This document shows, one piece after another, positions 12,601 to 24,200 of a stretch of DNA of 64,000 bases. The stretch covers positions 16,226,501 through 16,290,500 of the forward strand of contig NC_068970.1 of the NCBI RefSeq assembly GCF_016808095.1, given 5' to 3'. A model generated the notes under the pieces. That model ran no database searches. It was not told the origin of the DNA and saw only the letters and a program-made list of their open reading frames with translations. Position 1 is the first letter of the stretch, and each line of letters opens with the position of its first letter. Origin of the DNA: Vigna angularis (lineage: Eukaryota > Streptophyta > Magnoliopsida > Fabales > Fabaceae). The translations under genes and the position numbers were made by a program.

Positions 12601-15234
12601 AAGCGACAAAACTACAGGGACTGCCATCACTAACTGACGAGGTGATGGGGGTCTACAGTGGTTGGAAGCATACGAAGCCTGGACAACGGCAAACGGCGCC
12701 TGGACAGCGGCAAACGGCGCGGGACAGCGGCGAGATGAAGATGCTTTGAAGACAGATGAAGATGGCAGCAATGGATGCTCTGGAAGGTCTGAACAGAGAG
12801 AGGGAGGTCCGGCGAGACAACCGAAAGCGTCGCGGTTTGATGCCGATGCTGGGAAGGCGGCGTGTGTCAAGCACGCACCCGAGATCTGACGGAGAAGAAG
12901 CGGCGCGTGGGAAAGAGTCAGACGCCGGCACCGGTGGGGTTGGTCGTCGTGTGAAGAGGCGAACCAGATCCAATGGTCGTCGGACGGAACTGTGACGGTG
13001 GCCGGCGACAAGGCGGCGGACTGGCCGGAAAGAAGCGCTGCGTGGCGACGCGTGACTGAGAGGTGGCTCTCGAAACCGGCGTGGTTGGCCGTCGCTCAAA
13101 GAGACGGTCCAGATCCGCAGGTCACCCGTCGAATCTGTGACGGTAGCCGGCGGCGGCAGCGGCGGTGACGGTGGCCGGAGTTAGCAGTGACGACGGCGAC
13201 AGCAGTGGCACACTGGGTCTGGACTGGTGCTGACTGTGGCAGAGATTTAAGAAGAAAAATGGACTGCCCATTGAGATTTTAGGGGCTGTCGGCGGCCATG
13301 GCCGCCGGCAGATAGCAAAGACCACCAGAAGAGGATCAGAGAACTTGCTCTGATACCATGTTGAATATATTGAAAAACTATATTTAGATTAATCTCCCTT
13401 GTGTAAAATACACACATAGGGTTCTCTATTTATAATAGAAGAAATATGGGCTAAGTCCCTGCAGTTTTGTAGATTTCAGCTACTACTGTTGATCCCGTCA
13501 CCCATCCATCATTGATGAGAATTTAGTGTAGTCCCTGCAGTTTTGTAGCTCTTAGCTTTCAGCTACCACTGTTGATCCCGTCACTCATCCATCATTGATT
13601 GGGAATCAGTCCTTGCAGATTGTCATTGTCCACCACTACTTTCCTTTATCCACTTTTGAAGTTGAAGTTTCACAAGCTGCTGTTAGTTCATCTATGTTTG
13701 CCTCACACTCTTGAAGACAAATCATCTAGTTTAACACTGAGTTCATCTATTCCAAGCTTAGTTCATACAATTTGTATGCTCCAGCTTGAGGGGGAGTGTT
13801 AGATATATTATCTTTTATCTTTTAGTTGGTTTGTTATTATTTCTCATTTGTATTTTGGACTTAGCCCATATTTCTTCTATTATAAATAGAGAACCCTATG
13901 TGTGTATTTTACACAAGGGAGATTAATCTAAATATAGTTTTTCAATATATTCAACAATATCCAACATCCCTTTGATGTAACTCAATAACTTCTCTCAAAC
14001 AGACCAACCATGATATGGTCTCACATATGGCAAAGGCAAAGGCAAAGGCTGTAGAAGTTAAAAGATTCCCAGTGGTAGACTCATTAAAAGATTCCTAGTG
14101 ATAGTAATTATATGGTCTTGATTATGGGAAGCCTACATTCAGATTTTGATCATGTTTGTAACCAAACTCTAGCTGATGATTTGATTACTAGACAACTATG
14201 TGTGCTTAACCTTACAAAAGAAGACAATCAAACTAAAGTCATTGAAACTTCCGCAATGGCAATCCCTCATGGAAGAGGAGGAGATCAGAACATATGAGAA
14301 GGAAGTAGTGGGGCCAAAGTTGGCCATACCCAAGAAAATTGCTATTTTCCAGACAAAGTTGCTCATGTATCTGAATCTTAAAAATCAGTCATAGTGGGGC
14401 CAAAAAGAGATTCTCAATTCTGTTCCTGAACTTGATAGTACTCTACAGGAAAGCCATGCAATGCTAATAGCATGCAAAAGGTCTGAGTACTCTGTTCATT
14501 AATCATGATGATCACTTGGATGACCCAAATAAACAGATGATCATTGAAATCATGAATGTGAAAGCAAAGAGGACCAAACAACAATTATAGTGGGGGCAGA
14601 AGGAGATACTAAATTTTGTTCCTAAACTTAGAATTCTGCAAGTAAGCCATACAAAGCCAGTAACATGAAAACCGTCTGAGTACTCTACAATTCCTTGGCA
14701 GTGGTCATAGCAGAAGGCAGAAGTTTATTAAGATGATGAAGATAACTTAGACAACCCAAATAGGTTGACATGGTTCCATCAAGTGTTTATGCCGCAATCA
14801 CATCCATGATGAACTAACATAATCTAGAGATTTTGTAAGTCATTAGCATCCATTCAATGTTTGCTACAACTATAAAGCACAAAAAAATCTATGATCATCA
14901 AAACCTGATCAGTTGGAATTGTTTGTCATTCATCACTTTGGAATCAGAAATGGCCAGCCCTGATGCTCTAAATACCTGCTTTATACAAAAAAAAGGATTA
15001 CAGAAAATACAGCATTTTTATCCAAAAATAGAAAATGAAAAAAAAAAGTGTCGATAAGACAGCAGCAGAACAAGTAACTTACTTCACATGTTCGAGCCAA
15101 ACCAGCAAGATTGGGTATGCGGTCCAGAAAAGATGCAACAAGAATAAAATTCTGTCGACTAGCTTTTTGTTGCTCTAGAGATGATCTTCTTGATTGCAAC
15201 AATTGGTCGAGAAGGAGATCATCCCTTTCTATCT
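5406..15234 (-). CDS. Methyltransferase exons 30-33, SpoU catalytic domain
   Basis: Exons 15234-15083, 14975-14905, 8835-8679 and 5570-5406 encode the SpoU domain and the stop TAG at 5408-5406. Motif 1 is in exon 30 ([12 protein letters not shown], with the catalytic-type Arg). Motif 2 is [10 protein letters not shown] and motif 3 is [12 protein letters not shown], both in exon 33. These form the SAM-binding trefoil knot in the family. The protein ends Arg-Gln-Gln-Arg-Ser-Gln. The exon 30 acceptor is the CAG inside CCATGGCAG, because the more obvious one upstream breaks phase. All motif residues look intact. Introns of 6.1 kb (8836-14904) and 3.1 kb (5571-8678) split the knot. Confidence 0.92.
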
Positions 15235-18200
15235 CTGCCATGGCAATCTTGAAATTAAATGATGGTAAATACAAAACTACAAATCACATAAAAACATGTG
15301 GAATTCAGACAACACAATACAAAATCATAATAATCCATCAAAAACAAGGAGTTAGATCATCAGTTCCTCTCCATTCCCTTATAATTTACAGAAAAAATTC
15401 AAACATACCAGACATTTTTTTGAAGGTTTCATCATTTCCATAAAGGACCCCATTGTCATGTTTGGCAAAAGTAACCTTTTTCTGGAAATCTGAAGAAATG
15501 TCTACAGGAATGGTTCCTTCAATGAAACCAGATAAATTTTCTGTGCTATTCGTATACCCACTGAAATTCAGAGTCTCATTCCTGATCGTAACCACATCCT
15601 TTGCCATTGAACATCGTAGGTCTTCTCTAGCATCCTATAACAACAGAGGATACGTATAGGATGAAACAAAAACTATGACCTCTCTTTTAGACAAGTATGG
15701 CAAAAAAGCACTTACATTTAAAAATTTGAGCACCTGCTCCATGAGAGATGTTGGAACACATTCAAAATCATCCTCCTTCTCACACCAAGAAAGAGAGAGA
15801 GAATAAAAAAATCTATCATAAAATCAGAAACATAAGCTAATTCATATTGACCACACACATTGAAATACATTATTCTTACTAGAAAGAATATTTTATCTAG
15901 AGACATTAGTGTCAGTTTTGTTAGTCAAATGAGTAATCGGAAAATGTTCCCAAGTCGATGATGGGCCTCCGGGTAGGCTACATATGAAAGAAGCTTGACA
16001 CATGATCTAACTTCTCATCTTGAAAATGAGCGTTCGAAACAATGCACATGGGGTAATTATATTTTGGAAGGGTAACTGCAAACTATTTTAGGTATTATTT
16101 TCACCATAAATAATATTCACAGCAATGTAATTTATGCAAATGTGATTCACCATATCTCATTTATGAAGTGAAAGTGCATGGGTGTTGGTTGCAGTGCATG
16201 GAAATAACAAACTATAGGAACTGTATCCATTTTCTTTTTCAGAAAAGGCGAGAGTGGAATATCCACTTCCACAAACTCCTCGTTCCCCTCCTCAGTCATA
16301 TCCTAGGGAAATATTGTTAATTATAGTAATTAGAGCAGTATCCTAGGAAAATATTGTTAATTACGGTAATTAGAACAGTATTCCAGAAAATATTGTTAAT
16401 TATGGTAATTAAAGCAGTATCCTAGGGTATTATTTAGTATAAGTTAATTACAGTAATTAGAAGTATATCCTAGGAAAATAATAATTATAAATAAAGCCTT
16501 GATGTTATGATTTAGGGCATGCTTTTGATTTGTGAGTTTTGTAAGAGAGATTATGCTCTCAAATGACTGAAGGAAGTTATGCTCCCAGTTATTGTTTGTT
16601 TTCTTTGATTCAGTTATTTCTTTCAATAAAAGGAGACTTATTCAGCCATTATCTATTGTTCATTGTTTGTGAGAGTGTGTCAAGGCTTGTTCAAGGGTAC
16701 CATTTGTATAAATGTCCAAATACATGTTAATCACCAACAGCAACCCTCACCTCAACTCGGTTAATGAAAATTCCAGCAGGTGTGACAGAGTTATTCGGGT
16801 CATAAGCATCAAGATATCCTTCCATTGATGTTCGTAAGCTGAAAAATTATGTAAATTAACGAGTTTAGTCCAACAGAAAGCAGTGCAAAGAAATGATTTT
16901 AGTCTGTTAGAAAGTAGCAAAAAACTTTTTACAGTTAGATATTCTCTCAAAGCTGTGAGAAATCCAACGCAAAATATAGAGACTTCCTGGTTTACATCAT
17001 AAGGAAAAGAAAATATAAACTGCTGGAAATGATACTGACATGATTTTATAATTTAAAATCCAAGATATCAAAAATCAATTTTGTAGTAGTAATTTGATCT
17101 CATACTAGCACTGCAAAATTAAGGATAAAACATAATATACTTGAGGAGCACTGTAAAAATAACTTAACACTCTGACAGTTTTACAGATGTTATAATATTT
17201 GAAATCTATATACACACCAAAGAAAAATAAACACCTATAACAGGGGAAAAAAGTAAAAATAATACCGTGCACAATCAGAATTTCCTGCAAGGTATCTCTT
17301 CAAATCTGCAAAGCACCTCTTCTCTAAAGGTACCATGCCAGAAGGTTCATAATTCAAAAATGGAAACAATTTATGAAGAATTTGATATACGAGTAACTGC
17401 AACAACAATCACTGATATTATGACCCATTTATATTAGTCATATGTGTGTGTATAAGAAAGAGATCAACACCATAATATGTAAATAATAACCTGTGCAAAA
17501 CCACGTAAGCTGTGATGATGTGATGTTAGCAATGGAACAAGAGGTGGAAATAATTCATCCAAATGACTAGATTGAACATCTTTCGATGAATTGAGAATGA
17601 CATTAGCTGCTATGAATACATATGAAGATAGTGCCTGCATATTTAAGAATAAAATTACAACACTTCAATAAGTATAAAGCAGTGTCAGGTTTCAATAACT
17701 ATAAGTAGCTAAAGTGTATTTAGCTTTCCGCTATTGTGTAGTTAGTACTGTACAGTTGTCACTATAACATCTACAATTTATTATGCTCTATATAAGAGCA
17801 TATTGTAGTCCGCAGTAAATAGCTTTTCAGATATAAAAAAATTCAGTTTTCTCTTATCTTTCTCTTGTTCTGATTATTTTTTCTCTCTATCATTTTAACG
17901 TGGTATCATGGGATAAATATTATCCTGTGTGCATTAATAAACATGGTTTCAGACCAAGAGAGAATAGGGAAAAGATGTGATAAACTGAAAATAGTTTATG
18001 TTGAAAATGAGAAGGGGTTAGCATACAACGATTAATACTGTGCCTTTGGCTAAGGGTAGGTGATTTGCTGAACTATTTTTTTGTCTCTTATCCGTCTAAT
18101 CCCATATACTTTAAACAATATCATTTTAACATCTAATTTTTTTGAAAATACTTAAAATGATCAGTAATTACATAAGTGCAGTCCAGTGCAAGAGGCCGAC

Positions 18201-21200
18201 AAGTAGTACAGGCCAGGTTAGTGCAGCCTTACCCTGCAAGTGGAAGGACTATTTCTAACATTTGAACTCAGCCACATGAGGTCACAGGACAATGTTACTT
18301 TGGCACCAAGTCTCACTAATTGTGATTAAAATTTTACCAGGAAAATTTAACAGGAAACACACAAATGACACTGAAGAGTTAATGCATTGATTGACACATT
18401 AATGGAGTCTATCCATCTATTCAGACATTACTGAAGCTTAGGCATCAATTAAGGCATTACTGTTTGTTTGTACAAGAAAAATTTGAACAGTTCAGTAAGT
18501 AGAGAGCATTGCCCATAATTGCGTGATTTGTACACATGAATATTCCAGTAAGTAGAAACCTATTCTTACGAGTCAGTTTTTTAAAATTGATTTAGCCTTA
18601 AAGTATACTTTCTAGGATGGTATTAAAGTTCAGCCAAACAAGGTTTGTAAGACTAATCATTTCACTCATTATCAATCCACCCACAAACATATAGTCTCAC
18701 ATTCAAGATGTTCTACCTTCCGTGTGAGAGAGGTGCTGCAAATTGTGCATTATCTAGAGATATGACCAAATTGTAGTATATCATCAGTAGGTGAAAACCT
18801 CACACAATACATGTCAGTTTTATAAGGTTGAGTTGGATTTAAAATCCAACTTCCAAAAATAATGAAGCGATACAATAATAAGGTACATAATAAGCAATAC
18901 CTAATAATAGATGATATTTGGTTCAATATTTCTCTACAAAATAATATCTCTAGCAACAACAAATTATAACATAGTAAACGAGATCAAAATAAAATTTACC
19001 TGCTGCCTCATGTCATAGTCCCGCAATATGGGGACCAATCGCTTTTTAACCTGGGAAATGGACATCATGAAAATTGGAAGAAAATATAATTTCAACAGAT
19101 AGGTAACAGATTAAGTTACACACCGTAAGGTTCACTTAACAGATTTACAAAAAAAAAAAACATAGAATGCAGTCAGTTCTGTCCACTTCATGAATTAATC
19201 TGAACACAGGGAAACTGAAAGGGTAGCCACTTGTTCTCATCGCCACACAAAATGAACAAAAAATAAATACAAAAACTGATTTCATATATACAACTAAAAT
19301 TTCATTTCTTTTACACTTTTATGACAATTGACCATAAGTGTAAACTACAAGGTAGGATTAGCCAAAAGAGATTAGTTCATCTTGACATTAACCTGCCTGA
19401 CCTGGAAGCAAGTCGGTCAATTCCCCCCATCCAATTTTAAGGTGGGTTAGCCAGTTGACCAACCAAACAATTACAAGAAATAATAAACTTGCACTCCTAG
19501 ACAAACTTAATTGGAAGTAATTAAATCAAAATCATAAAATAGTAAGAAAGTTAACATTTTTCAATTTTAGCTATAAAAAAAATTAAAAAAACACAAACCA
19601 TGGGTTTCAACATATATTGGAAATGGGTCAGACAGGACAAGTTAAGAAGCTTAATGGATTCTAAAACCCAACCCAAGTCACAAAATATGAGCGCTGGGTA
19701 GTTCAACACATAAATTGGACCTGTTTTGCCAATCTTACTACTAAGCGCTTTTGTGACTGAATACAAGCAGAAAATATGTTGTTAAGAAGAAGCAAGAAAC
19801 TCAGGTCAAGCAAAAGCAGAAATATTTTATATCAATCACAAATTACATTCTCATCATCTTTGTTTGCCATAACCAAAACCTTTAAAAAAGGAAATAAAAA
19901 TATGCTAAAATAAATAAGATTATGAAGATACATCTTCCTAATTACTATGGATATATTAAGAATATTTTTTAATCCTAATAATCTGCTACTCACAACATAT
20001 ATTCATCTAGAGCTTTAAAGGAAAATTATCTGTCTTAAGACCCTTTATGATGATTAACCCCACTTTTAGAAGGATTTCTCTCCTGGGCATGACTCCTATT
20101 TTTATTCCAATAACTAAACTAATTGCAAATGAATACAGACATGATACAAAGAAGAAATGACAAGACAATAGAGCGGAAAATGAAAGTCTTACAAGATATG
20201 GAAACTTCAAGTAAATGTTAATTGCAAATGTCTCTAAGTATTGACGAACAGCAGGTAAGTTATTTCTCTGCAAGAGAAAGAATATAGTGTCATGTATAGC
20301 ATTGCTGAGTGCAACACATATAGATAACTTTAAGAAAAACAGTAGTGCTGTATTAAATTCAAAATTGATAACATACGGTAATTGATATGTCTGTAGCAAT
20401 TTTCCTTTTATTAGTCAAAAGTGATTTCTACTTAAAAAGAAATACAAAGCAAACACAATTAAGCACACAAATACAGAAGCTAAGTATGCAACACAGAAAA
20501 ATGAGTCAGAAAAACATGGTAATTGTCTTAAATTTCAATGAAAGAAATGATGCTATAAATAAAAATAAATCTAATAAAACATTTCAATAAATTTAAATAA
20601 CAAGAATGTAATAACATGGATAGGCATACAGGAGATCACAAAGACAAGTTTCCAATACAATTAAATAATTAATATTTCAAATTCCAATAACAAGTAAATA
20701 TTAAAGAATGATAACATTCAGTCAACTTACATTCAGAGATGTGTATAAGTATTCTACAACTTTCCCAACTATATCTTCCTCAACAAATGGTGACAATACA
20801 CATATTATTTGCCAGGCACGTATTTTACGTCTATGAATCTGTAACAAGAATGTAATGAAATGAGCTATCGCGATGGTTGATTGACGATAAGAGCAAATAG
20901 TCCAGTACGAATAAAACAAGTTCCCATATCATGGCATATTCAAACCATCGAAAGCAGAAAATCTTTTGACACCTTCTATAGAACATAAGGCTGACCAGTA
21001 TAAATCTAGTTACACAGAAACAAAAAGGTGACCGTTTCTAGCATCAGCTTGGTAGTAGACACTAAGAGATAGTGCAATGGCAATATGGGTTTGAAGTCAA
21101 AGTTAAAAAGTAACATGAAAAGTATTTTGAAAGGAAGTAAATTTCAAGAAAATGTTATAAGTTATGATACTACACTGATGCCAAATAAATGACTCATTGT

Positions 21201-24200
21201 TGAAAATTTCATTTAGGTAATGAGTCATAATGAATCAAAGTTCTCTTTCAGTTCCATAATCATACCATGTAGTCTATGCAATGCAACATTCTAGATGAGT
21301 AGAGGATAGCTTCGGATTTGGTGCACCATAATTAAGAAGCAATTTTGTATTTTTAAGCCAACTATTAGTGTTCCAGGGTGTGATGAAGCTGTAATTTTAT
21401 TAGTGGATAGACCTCCACAGCTTGATACCAAAAAGAATACAAGGAATGCATAATTGTTTGAACTTGGTTACTTATAAAGATGACAACGATGATCTCTAAA
21501 ACAAGGAATCTAGTGTAGACACCAAGACATCAATTGTGTACATCTGTGATCAACATGACAAAATCCTAAAATGAGAATTTAAGATTTATATATTAATCTT
21601 CTAAAAACATGGTTGAGATTAGAAATGAAAACAAGATCTTGAGTGCAAAGATGTTTGTGTTCAATGGAAGAAAGGGTTCTTGTGCTTCAAACTATCCTAC
21701 TATCCTAGATAATTTGAATTTTCAAATAATTTTTAATATCTATAAATACACTTTTTTAGCAAAAAACAATGATAAGAGTCTTTGAGAAGTGTCCAGCCAA
21801 GAGTAGGTGTCATCATTCATTGGCCTGTGCCCAAGTCAGGTCAAAGCAGGAAAAAAAATTAGTTGAAACATGGTAAGGGCTCTTTGCGTTGGTGACCAAG
21901 CAGAGACTAAGACATTGTCAGACCATTCTGGAGGGAAGTCTGAGCATCACAATAAAAGAGTAGGTGTCATCATTCATTTGGCCTGTGCCCAAGTTAGGTC
22001 AAAGCAAAAAAAAAGATTGTGAAACGCAGTAAGAGACTGGCACATTGTCACACCATTCTGGAGGGGGAGTCTGAGCATCAGAATAGAAGATGGCCATAAT
22101 AAGTAGTAGTACAAAACTATTTATTGGCTCTCAACATTAAGGAGATGCAAGATCGCAATTTGTTTTTACATTCCTCATTTCAGTTCATGATGTTTTTAAA
22201 GAGTTTTCTTTGTAATAAGTTGCTGTCGTCAAAGTACTCAGGTATGACATGGCAATAATTCTTATAATACGAAAAACTTGACTTTGTATTTTTCATTTTT
22301 TCCTCACTTTCATACGAGACATGCCAAATATAACAACTCCCATTCCAAAACAATTTCAAACAGAAATCAAGCAGGCTGCTTTATTTCCAACTCATCAAGC
22401 TAAATAATGAATACTTACAGCACTATACTTTTTGTATAACTCCTTTGAAAGATCCTTATCATTCACCTATATCAACAGATGTTATAAATAACATAAACAT
22501 TGTAAAATAACCTTCTGAAGTCTAATAAATTAAAATGTGCAGTAAAAGGGGCTTGAATAGACTCAGACAGAGCATACAAAGAAAATCATTTGAAAGAAAC
22601 TACACTCCAAAATTTGCATGATATAGCAGCAGGCATATCAGTTAATTTGCTAACATTATGCTCATATTCCAAATTTGAAACCATATGCTCTCAATTCACA
22701 TTAGCATCAGTCAATGTTATAATGTCATAATCATTTGTTATAAAAAATGAGCTTACAACATTATAAGTCACCATTATTTGCTCAAAATTGATAAATACCT
22801 AGGGAGAAAAAAGGTACAAACATACCACAAAATATAGCACCACAGTCATAATTCTCTAGGCCTAATAATTCCCAACAAAAATCCTGCTCTGTTAATGTGA
22901 AACTTTCTTAGACTTTGGGTGCCTAACCAAACCCTGAAAGCTACAACAGGTGAGGGTTTCCTCCATTTACATATTTTACTTTGATACTATCTCTAACTAA
23001 TGTGGGAATTAATGTTTTCACAATACACTCCCTCATGTTGAACATTATTGCCATAGTTGTCTGGATAAAATGGTTCACCATCATGTCTCTTTGGCTACAA
23101 ATAAGCATGGGAAACAGCCTTATGGAGTGTGTTGAGTCTATTTGAAATTGTTAAGATTGTGAACTTTAAAAGTCTAACTCAATGTGAGATCTCAAACAGC
23201 AATAACCCAAGTCGCAAATTGTTTCGAGATAGTACCAAGATAATCTTCCTTTTACTTTGGCATTCGCTCTTGTTGAATAGAGTGAAAAACTATATATGGA
23301 ATAATTTTCCTTATGTTGAACATACACATAGGGTCCTCTATTTATAATAGAAGAAATATGGACTAAGCTCAAAATACAAATAAGAAATAATAACAAACTA
23401 ACTAGAGATAAAAGATAAAGATAACATAAACATAATATATCTAACACTCTTCCTCAAACTTTATGCATACAAATCGTATGTATCAAGCTTGCAACTAATA
23501 TAATCAATAGACTTAGTGAAAATATCTACTTTTGCACTCGAGTGACACCAAATTGTTAATGATCTGCGATGACGACATAGAAGACGAAATACCAACCCAG
23601 AAGATTCTCCTGAACAACAAATCTGGGAGGCTGCTCCATGTAAATCTCTTCTTGCAAATTGTCGTTAAGGAATGCATTGTTAACATCCTGTGAATAAAGA
23701 GGTCATTGTTGAAGACTCACCACAACTATAAATAAACTAACAAAAACCATCTTTGTCACAGGAGAAAAAGTATACATGGACATGTCAAATGCAATGGTGA
23801 CAGAAGGGAAGTCAAAAGAGACAACAGCGGAAGAAGTCATGGATGAACAAGAGTAACCTAGATGATCCAATCAAGGCACCTGAAAAAGGAAAAAGAGTAA
23901 CCTAGATGCTCTCAATAGCTACTTGAGAGGAGACTGGACATGTGACAATGCACGACAAACCTGAAAGAGGAAAAAGAGCGACCTCGAAATTCTAAATCAT
24001 TGCCTAAGAGGAGACAAGACATGCCACCATGCACAACGGAAAAAGAGAGCAAATCCACAACTTCAAAAGGCGCTGAGAGCGCGTAGGAGCTCCGACGAAG
24101 GCGTCGTTGATGGCACAGTGGTCGTTTGGCCAAGATAATCAAAGTCATGTGATCATCGGTCGAAACTATAACTCTGATAGTGGCAGCGGTAGATGGCGCC

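Larger units (their letters stand above)
11600..14700 (+). mobile_element. Rearranged, nested Ty1-copia remnants
   Basis: A copia gag remnant runs from about 11690 (Trp-Ser-Thr-Tyr and Trp-Phe-Leu-Gly-Gln, homologous to the gag at 38649) to 12055. It resumes at 13957-14400 (the Asp-His-Asp-Met-Val-Ser region onward), with stops and frameshifts. Between them lies a foreign block, 12056-13956. That block holds, in minus orientation, a GC-rich leader, a primer-binding site (TGGTATCAGAGC reads on the minus strand at 13347-13358) and a truncated LTR. These are followed, in plus orientation, by a copia 3' end with purine tract and an LTR. No intact gene remains. Confidence 0.7.

Noticed and set aside
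12571..13099. Overlapping minus-strand ORFs of 146 and 148 aa, rich in Pro and Ser
   Set aside because: They lie in the leader between a copia primer-binding site and gag, overlap in two frames, and reflect high GC content.
15234..15248. Acceptor at TTTCAAG upstream of exon 30
   Set aside because: It would leave exon 29 and exon 30 out of phase. The CAG within CCATGGCAG restores the Glu codon and the frame.
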